Shown here: positions 16,942 to 25,117 of the stretch, piece by piece
How positions within the stretch are numbered: the first letter of the stretch is position 1
Layout of the letters: each line of letters starts with the position of its first letter
The notes under the pieces: model-generated
What the model was told of the DNA's origin: nothing
Seen by the model: the letters and a program-made list of their open reading frames with translations, nothing else
Databases searched by the model: none
Translations under genes and position numbers: made by a program
Source of the DNA: JACCXE01 sp963718605
Lineage (GTDB): Bacteria > Actinomycetota > Acidimicrobiia > Acidimicrobiales > JACCXE01
Assembly (NCBI GenBank): GCA_963718605.1
Contig: OY970363.1
Coordinates: forward strand, 2,790,001 to 2,854,000
Length of the DNA stretch: 64,000 bases
Direction of reading: 5' to 3'

Positions 16942-18837
16942 TTAGCGGGACAGCTGCCAGGCCAGGTTCAGCGTCTTGTCCCATTGCACGGACGCAGTAC
17001 CCCCCGCTTTTACCTTCCAACCCAGGGCCGTGACCTTCACATGGAGGGACATCGGCCGGGCGCGGGCCTGCGGCACAAATCGCAGCCGAAGATTGCCGTT
17101 TCGGACCGCGTTGGGGATCGTCGTTTCGAATTCGACGGTCTTCGTTTGGCCGGCGCCGATCTCCGTCATGCCGAAGTTCAGTCGCAAATCGGACTCGCGC
17201 GTGCTGTTGAGCTGGTCGCCGTTGGACGGGCCCCAGAAGTAGACGCGGGCGCGGTACAGGCCCGGCGGATCGCCCTCGAGATACGGGCCGAACTGTTCCG
17301 AACGGGGCGTGGGGACGGGCGCCGTGTTCGGCATCGTGACCTTCGCCCGGACCACGGCGGTGCCGTCGGGGGTGACGGCGACGTGCACGTCGACCCGCGG
17401 ATCGATGAACCAGTCGAGCTTCGAGCCACTGCCGTTTTGAACCGCCACGTGAATCGTCCGTTCGGGCAGCTTGCGGCCAGGGGTTCCGCTCAGCCCGGCC
17501 CGTTCGAGCGTGTGTTGGTCCTCGGGTTTGCCGGCGGTGACCCACGCGTGTCCGCCTCCGGCGGAGTCTCCGAGGGCACGCACGAGTGAGGTCGTATTGA
17601 GCGACGACGCTTGGATGCGCGCGATCACCGCCGCGACGACGTCGCTGAGCCGTTCGCGTCGCGCCGTAGCGTTCGGCAACCCTTTGTACTGGTCGTCGAG
17701 CAGTAACTGTTCGGCGTTCTCGGCCGAGACCTGTCCCAGGTCGGCCACGTTGACCGGCCCGGTAATCGCGAGCAGTTTCGCGAGCGCGGGAACGTCAAGC
17801 GCGATGACGCCGTCGATCGTGTTTCCAGTCGCGGCTTTGTACATCGAACGCAGCGACGCGCCCGCCAGCGCCGTGTCGGCGGTCGCGTTCACGGACTGCC
17901 AGTACTGCAGCGGCACCAGTGAACCGAACACCTCCCGCGTGCCTTGGGGTAGCTCCACGTCGGTGATGGGCTTTGGCAACACCAACTCGGTAACGCTCGC
18001 TGACCGGGTCACCCGCAGTGCTCCGTGGTCGGTCTCGGCGACCGCCACGCTGAGCACCATTCCCTGGTCGCGCATCTCGGCGTTGTTTTGCAGCGCGATC
18101 AGCAGCCGCCGGGGGCCGTTGCCGCCCATCAGATCGTGCGCAACGCGCATGGTGCTGCCGCCGATGCGCAGCCGGTGCGCGGTGTCGGACAAGACCGCGT
18201 CGAGGTCGCGCGTCGCCTTCGACAACGGCGACCATTGGCCGCCGCGGTGCGTGTGGGGTAACGCCGCGATCGCTTCGCCCGCGTCGCGCGCGGCCGCGGC
18301 GAGTTGCGTCACGGCGGCCACGTCGACCGATGAGTTCTTTACCGTCAACGCCTCGCGCAACGACTCGACCTGTCCCGTGAGACGGTCGCCGATCACCGCG
18401 GCGTCGTGCGCCACTTCCACGGCTCGGTACAGCCCATTTCGCTGCGCGTTGATGACAGGCACGACGCCCGCGAGCCGGAGGAGCGGCGATCGGCGCAGTC
18501 GTTCTTGTGCGCGTGCGGTTTGCACCACCGCGTGGCGCGTCGCGGTTCGCAGGCTCGCGCTCGCGTCAGCGTCGGTAGCTGCGCCGAGGTTGGACGCGGC
18601 CGAGGTCAGTTCGGCCCGCGCCGCGGTGAGGTCGCGCCGGGCCGAGCGGACGTCGAGCGCGGCCCACGCCACGAGCGCCACGAACAGGCCGACCAACACG
18701 AGCACGAGGCGCTGCCTGCGTCGGCGCGAGGCGCCGCGCCGGCGGCGCGATCGGCGACGGCCGCGCCACGGCGGCCATTGGATGGACCGCCCGGAGAGGC
18801 GGCTCATACGCCGATCAGTGAGGTCGCGAGGGGTCAT
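16942..18837 (-). CDS. DUF4012 membrane-anchored extracellular protein
   Basis: About 631 residues from ATG at 18837, which overlaps the end of the WecA-like gene; ATG at 18807 is the alternative. A very basic cytoplasmic tail (RGRRRSRRRRGASRRRRQ) precedes one membrane helix (LVLVLVGLFVALVAWAALDV). A coiled-coil-like Ala/Arg segment and the DUF4012 body follow (LLIALQNNAEMRDQGMVLS near residue 240, AMRVAHDLMGGNGPRR-like before it). DUF4012 genes usually lie in polysaccharide loci; their role is not settled. The position here, after a WecA-like transferase and near a UDP-sugar dehydrogenase, agrees with envelope glycan export or attachment. Confidence 0.82.
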   Translation of the reverse strand: MTPRDLTDRRMSRLSGRSIQWPPWRGRRRSRRRRGASRRRRQRLVLVLVGLFVALVAWAALDVRSARRDLTAARAELTSAASNLGAATDADASASLRTATRHAVVQTARAQERLRRSPLLRLAGVVPVINAQRNGLYRAVEVAHDAAVIGDRLTGQVESLREALTVKNSSVDVAAVTQLAAAARDAGEAIAALPHTHRGGQWSPLSKATRDLDAVLSDTAHRLRIGGSTMRVAHDLMGGNGPRRLLIALQNNAEMRDQGMVLSVAVAETDHGALRVTRSASVTELVLPKPITDVELPQGTREVFGSLVPLQYWQSVNATADTALAGASLRSMYKAATGNTIDGVIALDVPALAKLLAITGPVNVADLGQVSAENAEQLLLDDQYKGLPNATARRERLSDVVAAVIARIQASSLNTTSLVRALGDSAGGGHAWVTAGKPEDQHTLERAGLSGTPGRKLPERTIHVAVQNGSGSKLDWFIDPRVDVHVAVTPDGTAVVRAKVTMPNTAPVPTPRSEQFGPYLEGDPPGLYRARVYFWGPSNGDQLNSTRESDLRLNFGMTEIGAGQTKTVEFETTIPNAVRNGNLRLRFVPQARARPMSLHVKVTALGWKVKAGGTASVQWDKTLNLAWQLSR

Positions 18838-19786
18838 GATCCGTGAGGTTCGAAGGAGCTTCGGCGGGCAACCGGAGCAATCCAACCAGCAACGCGAGCC
18901 CGATCGCGCCGACCGGCACAATCACGGGCAGCGCGGGAACGATTCCTCGCCCGACGATCACGCCCAAGCCCGCGCACACCGCGGACACGGCCGTGATCAG
19001 ACCCGCCACGACATGGGTCGACCAGCCCAGGCGAAGCAACCGGTGCGACGTGTGGTCGGTCCCGCCGAGGTACACCGGCACGCGACGGGCCGTCCGCGAG
19101 ATCACCACGAGTGTCGTGTCGAATAGCGCGGGCGCGGTGAACAGCACGATCGCAGTGATGCTGGCCGCGTGGGGGACCGGGAATCGCAGCTTTAGCGCGA
19201 TCGCGGCGAGCAGGTATCCCAGTGGCAAGGCGCCGGCGTCGCCCATGAAGATGCGGGCAGGATGCCAGTTGTACAGCGTGAACGCGACGCAACTGCCGGC
19301 GACGACGGCGGCGAGACCGCCGACCAGTATCTGCTCGTTCAACGCGGCGGTGACCATGAGCGCGACCGCGGTCGCGGACGCGATACCACCGGCGGCTCCG
19401 TCCATATTGTCCACGAGGTTGAACGCGTTCGTGACGCCGACGAACCACACGACGGTGAGAACGATGTCGACCGGTCCACCGAAGATCTGAACGTGCGCAC
19501 CGACGGCAGCGGCGATGACCGCGGCGAAGACTTCGGCGGCGAGCCGTGGCCCTGGCCGCACAGTGAACAAGTCGTCGAGTAGGCCGACCACGCCGAGCAA
19601 CACGGCTCCCGCGATGATTACGGCCGCTTCGGTCTGCCACTGGCCGATAAAGGGCGAAGCCGCGGCCGCCACCAGCACAATGGCGACGCCGCCGAGATAT
19701 GGCGTGGGATTGGTGTGCAGGCGATCGGGCCGCGGCGCGGCCGTGACGTCGTTTAGCACCGCCACGCGTTGGACAAGCGGAACCAA
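18815..19786 (-). CDS. WecA/MraY-family polyprenyl-phosphate sugar-1-phosphate transferase
   Basis: A multi-span membrane enzyme of the PNPT family. Acidic motifs are VVGLLDDLF (about residue 65), FNLVDNMDGAAGG and RIFMGDAGALPLGY, and the loop GGTDHTSHRLL matches the GGxDHxSHRL motif of WecA. It transfers sugar-1-phosphate from a UDP-sugar to undecaprenyl phosphate, the first step of a lipid-linked glycan. The TTG at 19786 cuts off most of the usual first helix. In-frame codons upstream (to about 19840, CTG with AGAAAGG before it) encode SVLLLGIGSFAATLA, so the real start may be a CTG. The DUF4012 gene overlaps its end. Confidence 0.88.
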   Translation of the reverse strand: MVPLVQRVAVLNDVTAAPRPDRLHTNPTPYLGGVAIVLVAAAASPFIGQWQTEAAVIIAGAVLLGVVGLLDDLFTVRPGPRLAAEVFAAVIAAAVGAHVQIFGGPVDIVLTVVWFVGVTNAFNLVDNMDGAAGGIASATAVALMVTAALNEQILVGGLAAVVAGSCVAFTLYNWHPARIFMGDAGALPLGYLLAAIALKLRFPVPHAASITAIVLFTAPALFDTTLVVISRTARRVPVYLGGTDHTSHRLLRLGWSTHVVAGLITAVSAVCAGLGVIVGRGIVPALPVIVPVGAIGLALLVGLLRLPAEAPSNLTDHDPSRPH

Positions 19787-19882
19787 CGCGAGCGTGGCCG
19801 CGAACGAACCAATTCCCAGCAGGAGGACACTCAGGGGCAGCGAACAGGCCTTTCTCGGTCTGACCCAACGGTATTACGTGGC

Positions 19883-19888
19883 TACCGT
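19883..19888 (+). promoter_or_regulatory. Leaderless-type -10 element (TACCGT) of the ligase gene
   Basis: TACCGT is followed by 6 bases and the GTG at 19895. This fixes the start well inside the longer open frame that begins at 19769. Confidence 0.5.
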
Positions 19889-19894
19889 CGCGCT

Positions 19895-20965
19895 GTGGAC
19901 ACGCCCGTGAAGCCGCCGGTATCCCCGATGCTCGCGAAGTCGGCGCCGACCATTCCCACCGGCGACGAGTGGCGCTACGAGCCGAAGTGGGACGGGTTTC
20001 GCTCGGTGATCTTCCGCCACGGCGACGAGGTCGAGTTGGGCAGCCGCAACTCCAAGCCGTTGACCCGGTATTTCCCCGAGGTCGTCGAAGCAGTGAAAAC
20101 GTCGTTCCCGCAGGACGCGGTTATCGACGGCGAACTCGTCATCGTCGGCGAGGGGGGCAAGGTCGACTTCGAGTTGTTGAGTCTGCGGGTTCACCCCGCG
20201 GCGTCGCGCATCGAGAAGTTGTCCAAGGAGCTGCCGGCGCTGTTCGTCGCCTTCGACCTGCTCGCGGTCGACGGCGAAGACCTCATGGGCCAGCCCTTCG
20301 ACGAACGCCGGGCCCGCCTCGAGGCCGCGCTCAAGGACGCGGGGCCGGGTATCTACCTCACGCCACTCACCCGCGATCCGAAGACGGCCGAGTACTGGTT
20401 CGAGAAGTGGGAGGGCGCCGGTCTCGACGGCGTGATGGCGAAGAAGGCCGACGGGCCCTACGAGCAAAACAAGCGCGTGATGATCAAGGTCAAGCACGAG
20501 CGCACCATCGACTGTGTTGTGGCGGGCTTCCGCACGCACAAGGACGGCAAAGGTGTGGGCTCGCTGCTGCTGGGGCTCTACGACGACGACGGTGCGCTCC
20601 ACCACATCGGCGTTACCGGCAGCTTCACCGTCGCTAAGCGCGCCGAGCTCGTTGGCTTCCTCGAGCCGTATCGGAAAAACGCGCTCGACGACCACCCGTG
20701 GAAAGAGTGGTCAAACATGACCGCGTCGGGTTCGGTTGACGCGCCGACGGGCAACCGCTGGAACGCGAAGAAAGACATGTCCTGGGAGCCGCTGCGCATC
20801 GAACTCGTCGTCGAGGTTGCGTACGGTCACTTCCAAGGCAGCCGCATTCGTCACGCGGCGTCCTTCCGCCGCTTCCGCCCCGACCGCGAACCGAAGTCGT
20901 GCACCTACGCACAAGTCGTGCCGCCCGACCTCGTCTCCATCGTCGACGTGCTAGCCGAGAGTTAG
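19895..20965 (+). CDS. ligC: ATP-dependent DNA ligase, LigC type
   Basis: 356 residues from GTG at 19895. The adenylation motif I is EPKWDGFR with Lys31 as the AMP-accepting residue. Further motifs are DGELV, FDLLAVDG, EGLDGVMAKK-like (AGLDGVMAKK) and VMIKVKHERTIDCVV, and a C-terminal OB-fold. Length and lack of extra domains match mycobacterial LigC rather than multidomain LigD. In mycobacteria LigC and Prim-PolC act together in gap filling during base excision repair. Here the Prim-Pol gene faces it, and the two stops share TTAG (20962-20965). Confidence 0.9.
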   Translation: MDTPVKPPVSPMLAKSAPTIPTGDEWRYEPKWDGFRSVIFRHGDEVELGSRNSKPLTRYFPEVVEAVKTSFPQDAVIDGELVIVGEGGKVDFELLSLRVHPAASRIEKLSKELPALFVAFDLLAVDGEDLMGQPFDERRARLEAALKDAGPGIYLTPLTRDPKTAEYWFEKWEGAGLDGVMAKKADGPYEQNKRVMIKVKHERTIDCVVAGFRTHKDGKGVGSLLLGLYDDDGALHHIGVTGSFTVAKRAELVGFLEPYRKNALDDHPWKEWSNMTASGSVDAPTGNRWNAKKDMSWEPLRIELVVEVAYGHFQGSRIRHAASFRRFRPDREPKSCTYAQVVPPDLVSIVDVLAES

Positions 20966-21945
20966 TCGGGCTTCTTCTTTGCTCGACTCGGATTGACCCG
21001 CGGGGGTTCGTTCGGCTGGGCCGGGTACACGGGCGGCCAGGGCGCGTCCATCATTCCGTTGGCCATGTCGCTCGCGCTCATGTCGAGGAGCGGCTGCAGC
21101 GACTGCGGGCGCGCGTACATCTGGGCCCACGGGTCGCCGTTGGCCGCGAGGCGTTGCGGCACCGTGACGATGGTGAGGTCGCCGATCTCTACCGTCGCCA
21201 GCTCGTCCCACGAGAAAGGAGCACTGACGCGCGCGTCTTCGGTGGCGCGGACACCCCACGCGCCGAACACCGTTTTGTGCGGTGCGTTTTGGTTGTAGTC
21301 GATGAAGACGCGCGCGCCACGTTCTTCCTTCCACCACTGCCACGTCATCAAGTCGGGGCGGCGGCGTTCCATCTCGCGGGCCAACGCAACTGCGGCGGAG
21401 CGCACTTCGTAACTGTCAAGGCCGGGCGCGACATTCACGTAGATGTGGATGCCGCGCGAGCCCGTCGTCTTCGCGAACCCGGCGATGCCGAGTTCGTCCA
21501 ACAGTGCCTTCACCTCGCTCGCGCCCTCACGCACCATGTCGAACGTGACGCCGGGGGACGGGTCGAGATCGATCCGCAGTTCGTCGGTGATGTCGGGCGT
21601 GGCCGCGTGGTACGCCCACGGGTGAAAGCCGAGACAACCCAGGTTTACCGCCCACAACACGTGGGACAGGTCGGCAGCGACCAGCGCGTCCGACGTGGTG
21701 CCGTTCGGGGTCGACACGACGGTCGTCTGCAACCACTCGGGCCGCTTGTCCGGCACCCGCTTTTGGAAGAAGGACGGCCCGCCCGCGCCATTGGGATATC
21801 GCTGCAACAGCACCGGGCGGCCGCCCATCGTCGCCATCAGGGGCGCCGCAACGGCCTGGAAGTACGCGGCCAAGTCGGCCTTGGTTTCCCCGCGGTCCTT
21901 GAACATGACCTTGTCCGGGCTCGTGATCGTTACTTCAGCTCTCAT
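20962..21945 (-). CDS. Prim-Pol (LigD polymerase-domain family, Prim-PolC-like)
   Basis: 327 residues covering only the archaeo-eukaryotic primase/polymerase fold that LigD carries as a domain. The metal-binding DxD is in RIDLDPSPG (Asp126, Asp128), the nucleotide-binding segment is TTGSRGIHIYV and the third Asp lies in RVFIDYNQN. The C-terminal tail is Pro/Lys-rich. Such stand-alone enzymes fill short gaps with ribo- or deoxynucleotides before sealing by LigC or LigD. ATG at 21945 follows GAGGGCG, and that Shine-Dalgarno lies within a perfect hairpin (21951-21967). Confidence 0.88.
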   Translation of the reverse strand: MRAEVTITSPDKVMFKDRGETKADLAAYFQAVAAPLMATMGGRPVLLQRYPNGAGGPSFFQKRVPDKRPEWLQTTVVSTPNGTTSDALVAADLSHVLWAVNLGCLGFHPWAYHAATPDITDELRIDLDPSPGVTFDMVREGASEVKALLDELGIAGFAKTTGSRGIHIYVNVAPGLDSYEVRSAAVALAREMERRRPDLMTWQWWKEERGARVFIDYNQNAPHKTVFGAWGVRATEDARVSAPFSWDELATVEIGDLTIVTVPQRLAANGDPWAQMYARPQSLQPLLDMSASDMANGMMDAPWPPVYPAQPNEPPRVNPSRAKKKPD

Positions 21946-21950
21946 TCAGT

Positions 21951-21967
21951 CGCCCTCTGCGAGGGCG
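21951..21967 (-). promoter_or_regulatory. Hairpin enclosing the Prim-Pol ribosome binding site
   Basis: CGCCCTC and GAGGGCG form a perfect 7-bp stem over a 3-base loop, ending 5 bases before the ATG at 21945. The 3' arm is the Shine-Dalgarno sequence, so a folded RNA would hide it. It could instead be the end signal of the upstream kinase gene, but no T-run follows. Confidence 0.45.
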
Positions 21968-22012
21968 ATGAGAGCCCGGTGCAGCGCACATGGTTCGCCT
22001 TCGGCTCACTGT

Positions 22013-23486
22013 TCACGCCTTAAGTGTGGCCAACCACGCTTCCTCCTGGCGACCAAGCTCGGTCGCGGGCGCGCCGTCGGTAAACGACCACAACTGCATC
22101 GAGATCCCGAGCCAGTCCAGGGTCGCGTTCAGCCGGGCGAGGATCGCGTAGAGCCCGAGGTTGATCCGCTGCAAGATCACCCACTCGCGCGTGAGGTTCG
22201 CGAACTTCGGCACGCGCGACACGCTGCTCGTCACGTCGAAGAACTGGTTCACCATCGCGGCCGCATACTCGTGGGTCACGAGGTGCACGCCGGGGTGGCG
22301 GACGAGCTTGTAGAAGTAGCCGAAGTAGTCCTCGACCTCTTGGTCGGTAACGGCGGCGCCGGGATGCAGGATGCCGAGTTCCTCGATGAGCCGGCGGTAC
22401 TCCGCGACGTCTTCGTCGATCACGATTGCTTTGATCATGCTGGCGGCGTCGTCGATGTCTTTTTGCGCGAAGCGTTTGACCAATCCGAAGTCGAGAAACG
22501 TCACGCGTCCGTCGGGACGGAACAGGTAGTTGCCCGGATGGGGGTCGCCGTTGAACGCGTGGAATTGGTAGAAGCTGCGAAACACGAAGCGGTAGATCGC
22601 TTCGGCCGCCAGGTTCTTCTGTTCCTGTGACCAGGTCGCGTCGACTTCGGCGAAGCGGACTCCGTCAGCGAGTTCGGTCGTGAGCACGCGTTGGCTCGAG
22701 TGTTCATGCACGACCGCCGGTACGTGGATGAACGGGTGGGTCGCGTACCAGTCGTGGAAGTCGGACTGGTTCTTCGCCTCGAGCCGGTAGTCGAGTTCCT
22801 CAACGAGGCGTTCGCGGATCTCATCGGCGATGGGCTGGGGGTCCATGCCCGGAAACACCATGCCGAGCACGGTGAACAAAAGTTGTGAGTTGTCGAGATC
22901 CGACGTGATCGCCTTGTCGACGCCGGGGTACTGGACCTTCACGGCCACGGCGCGCCCGTCCTGGGTGACGGCGCGATGCACTTGGCCGATCGACGCGGCC
23001 GAGATCAGGCGCGGGGTCCCACTCGGCGAAAATCGTTTCGGGGCGCGCGCCGAGTTCGTCCTCGATCACCTTCGCCGCGAGTTCGCTGCTCATCGGCGGC
23101 GCGTCGGCCTGCAACGTGGCGAGCGCCTCGCGCATTGGCTCGGGCAAGCCGTCGTCGAGGAACGACGCCATCTGACCGATCTTCATCAACGCGCCCTTCA
23201 TGTTGCCGAGCACGCTCACGATCTCGTCAGCGGTCTTCATCTCAAAGGCGGCGTCGAGTTCAGCCTGCCTCTCGGGTGACGCGGTGGCGCGCTTGGCTTG
23301 ATGCGCCGCGTAGTTCACGCCGATGCGCGCGCCGCTCTTGGCGACCGCCACGTTGCGCGCCAGAGCGGTGGTGTGCGACACGCCGGCGTGCGCGGCCTGC
23401 GGCTTCGTTCGACGCGACGCCAGCAGCTTGTAGACGACGAATCCGGCACCGGCGCCGACTGCCACCGTGAGAAGACGCGTGCGCAT
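22013..23486 (-). CDS. UbiB/ABC1-family atypical kinase, one frameshift
   Basis: ATG at 23486. Residues 1-155 hold a membrane segment (LLTVAVGAGAGFVVYKLL) and the family KxGQ motif MKIGQMASFLDD. The frame then breaks near 23011 and resumes with SAASIGQVHRA, the Ala-rich nucleotide loop. Adding one CG gives WDPARLISAASIGQVH. Later come the Lys in KVQYPGVDK, the catalytic NGDPHPGNYLF and the DFG motif FLDFGLVKRF. ABC1 kinases support isoprenoid-quinone or lipid metabolism in membranes; the exact substrate is unknown. About 490 residues when repaired. It precedes the Prim-Pol gene by 67 bases on the same strand. Confidence 0.88.
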
Positions 23487-23497
23487 AGCGCGAATGT

Positions 23498-23893
23498 CTA
23501 CGCGACGAGCCCGAGGCTCGTGGAAACGAGATCGGTGCAACGGTCCCGGGCCTCGTCGATCGACACCCATTCGTAGAGGTCGTAGCCATTGCCGACTCGC
23601 ACCAGCGGGGAGTCGTTCGCCGTTGCGACGAATACGGCCCACGCCGGATCGGCATCAGCCACGGGCCACATCGGCAGCGCCAAACCCGTGATCTCGTCGA
23701 GGGCCCGCGCCGCGCACGCGCCTATCGGCTCGTCAGGGAGACGGGTGACCGCGGGAGGGCTCCACTCGCCGCCTCGGCGCACGAGTAGGACCTCGGCGCG
23801 GTCGCGGAGCACAAGAACGGATGCGCCCCACGGTGGGATGGGGCTGAGAAACAGGCCGTCTAGCGGCACTTGGAGTTGCGGTTCGTTGGTCAT
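23498..23893 (-). CDS. Nudix-like protein with degenerate Nudix box
   Basis: 131 residues, ATG at 23893 with GGAGG 7 bases before it. The fold pattern of a Nudix domain is visible: WGASVLVLRDRAEVLLVRRGG, then EWSPPAVTRLPDEPIGACAARALDEITGLALP. The box should read G-x5-E-x7-REUxEExGU; here Gly and the first Glu of REUxEE are replaced (ARALDEITGL), so hydrolase activity is doubtful. A Rex-like operator lies 39 bases upstream, which would suit a protein dealing with NAD(H)-type dinucleotides. That link is inference. Confidence 0.65.
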   Translation of the reverse strand: MTNEPQLQVPLDGLFLSPIPPWGASVLVLRDRAEVLLVRRGGEWSPPAVTRLPDEPIGACAARALDEITGLALPMWPVADADPAWAVFVATANDSPLVRVGNGYDLYEWVSIDEARDRCTDLVSTSLGLVA

Positions 23894-23931
23894 GGCGACC
23901 TCCGGTCGGCATTTGCTGCTGGCGAACCCCC

Positions 23932-23949
23932 TCGTGAATCATTTCACAA
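23932..23949 (-). promoter_or_regulatory. Rex-like operator upstream of the Nudix-like gene
   Basis: Read on the minus strand this is TTGTGAA ATGA TTCACGA, one base from the perfect TTGTGAA-N4-TTCACAA Rex box. It fills the short gap between the acyl-CoA dehydrogenase stop (23951) and the Nudix-like gene. No rex gene is in the window. Confidence 0.6.
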
Positions 23950-23950
23950 A

Positions 23951-25051
23951 CTACTTGGGTTCGCGCGGAAGGCCCAACAGCCGCTCGCCGATGATGTTGC
24001 GTTGGACCTCCGAAGTGCCGCCGCCCAGGCGGGCACCGGGCGCACCCACGACGGCGTCGCTAGCGGCGTTTGTGAGCATGTCGGCGGCCGAAGTCGCCCG
24101 AACAGCAGCCAATTCCATCGCGAGCTCGGCCAGCCCCAGTTTCGCCAGGCTCGAGGCGACCGACGCCGTCGGCCCCTGGCGCCGCGACAACAATTCCAGG
24201 GTGCGGCCTTTCGCGTACACGGCGACGCGGCGATCGGTTTCGACATCCGACGCACTCTCATGCTCCAACAATGCTTTTAAGCGCCCTTCGAGGGCTTTGG
24301 CACCGCCACCGATGAAGCCACGCTCGCGGGTCAGCGCGCCCATCGCTACGCCCCAGCCGGCGTGTTCGGGGCCGAGTAGCGCGTCGGCGGGCAGTTGCAT
24401 GTCGTCGAAGGTGACCTCATCGAACTCCGCCGATCCCGTCATTTGGCGCAGCGGTCGCGTTTCGAGGCCGGGCGTGTGCATGTCGACGAGGAAAAACGAG
24501 ATGCCCTCGTGCTTGGGGGCGTCGAACAGTGACTTGGTGCGCGCCATCAAGATGCCCCAGTCCGCCGCGTTGCCGGCCGACGTCCACACTTTGCGGCCGT
24601 TGATCCGCCAGACATCGCCGTCGCGCTCGGCCTTCGTGGTCAACGAAGCGAGGTCACTGCCCGCGTCGGGCTCCGAGAACATCTGACACCAGACGCGCTC
24701 GCCCCTAACCGTCAACGGGAGGTGCGCGAGCTTCTGCTCGTGCGTCCCGAAGGTCAGTAACGCCCCGGCTGTAAGCACGAGTCCGACCATATTGAGCACC
24801 GCCGGAGCCTCAACCTCCGCTGCAGCTTCACGCCACGCCATGGTGTGGTCGGGGGTCAGACCGCGCCCGCCGTACTCCTCGGGCCAATCGATGCCGGCGA
24901 ATCCGGCGTCAAAAATGCGGCGTTGCCAGTCGCGTCCGCGGTCGGTCATCGGCCCGGGCAAAATCGCGCCCCAGTCGGCGGGCAGCGCATCCGCCGCCTG
25001 TTGCTCAGCCAGCCACGCCCGCGCAGCCTCGCCAAACTTCGCAACGTCCAT
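23951..25051 (-). CDS. Acyl-CoA dehydrogenase (FadE-like)
   Basis: 366 residues, FAD-dependent. Landmarks: MFSEPDAGSDLASL (FAD/substrate loop), WRINGRKVWTSAGNAADWGI, and the C-terminal GGGTSEVQRNIIGERLLGLPR. It introduces an alpha-beta double bond into an acyl-CoA; the many actinobacterial paralogs differ in chain length or handle sterol side chains, so the substrate is open. A TAGTTT box lies 6 bases before the ATG. It is divergent from the Calx-beta protein gene and is followed by the Rex-like site. Confidence 0.88.
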   Translation of the reverse strand: MDVAKFGEAARAWLAEQQAADALPADWGAILPGPMTDRGRDWQRRIFDAGFAGIDWPEEYGGRGLTPDHTMAWREAAAEVEAPAVLNMVGLVLTAGALLTFGTHEQKLAHLPLTVRGERVWCQMFSEPDAGSDLASLTTKAERDGDVWRINGRKVWTSAGNAADWGILMARTKSLFDAPKHEGISFFLVDMHTPGLETRPLRQMTGSAEFDEVTFDDMQLPADALLGPEHAGWGVAMGALTRERGFIGGGAKALEGRLKALLEHESASDVETDRRVAVYAKGRTLELLSRRQGPTASVASSLAKLGLAELAMELAAVRATSAADMLTNAASDAVVGAPGARLGGGTSEVQRNIIGERLLGLPREPK

Positions 25052-25057
25052 GACCGA

Positions 25058-25063
25058 AAACTA
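25058..25063 (-). promoter_or_regulatory. Leaderless-type -10 element (TAGTTT) of the acyl-CoA dehydrogenase gene
   Basis: Minus-strand TAGTTT, 6 bases, then ATG at 25051. Confidence 0.5.
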
Positions 25064-25117
25064 GAGGTTTGTGTGGGAAACTCGCCGTATCTGTCGAGTG
25101 GAGTGGTGGGGAAAGCA

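Noticed and set aside
17471..19126. 551-codon plus-strand open frame over the DUF4012 gene
   Set aside because: Arg/Ser-rich composition without motifs; antisense to two recognised genes.
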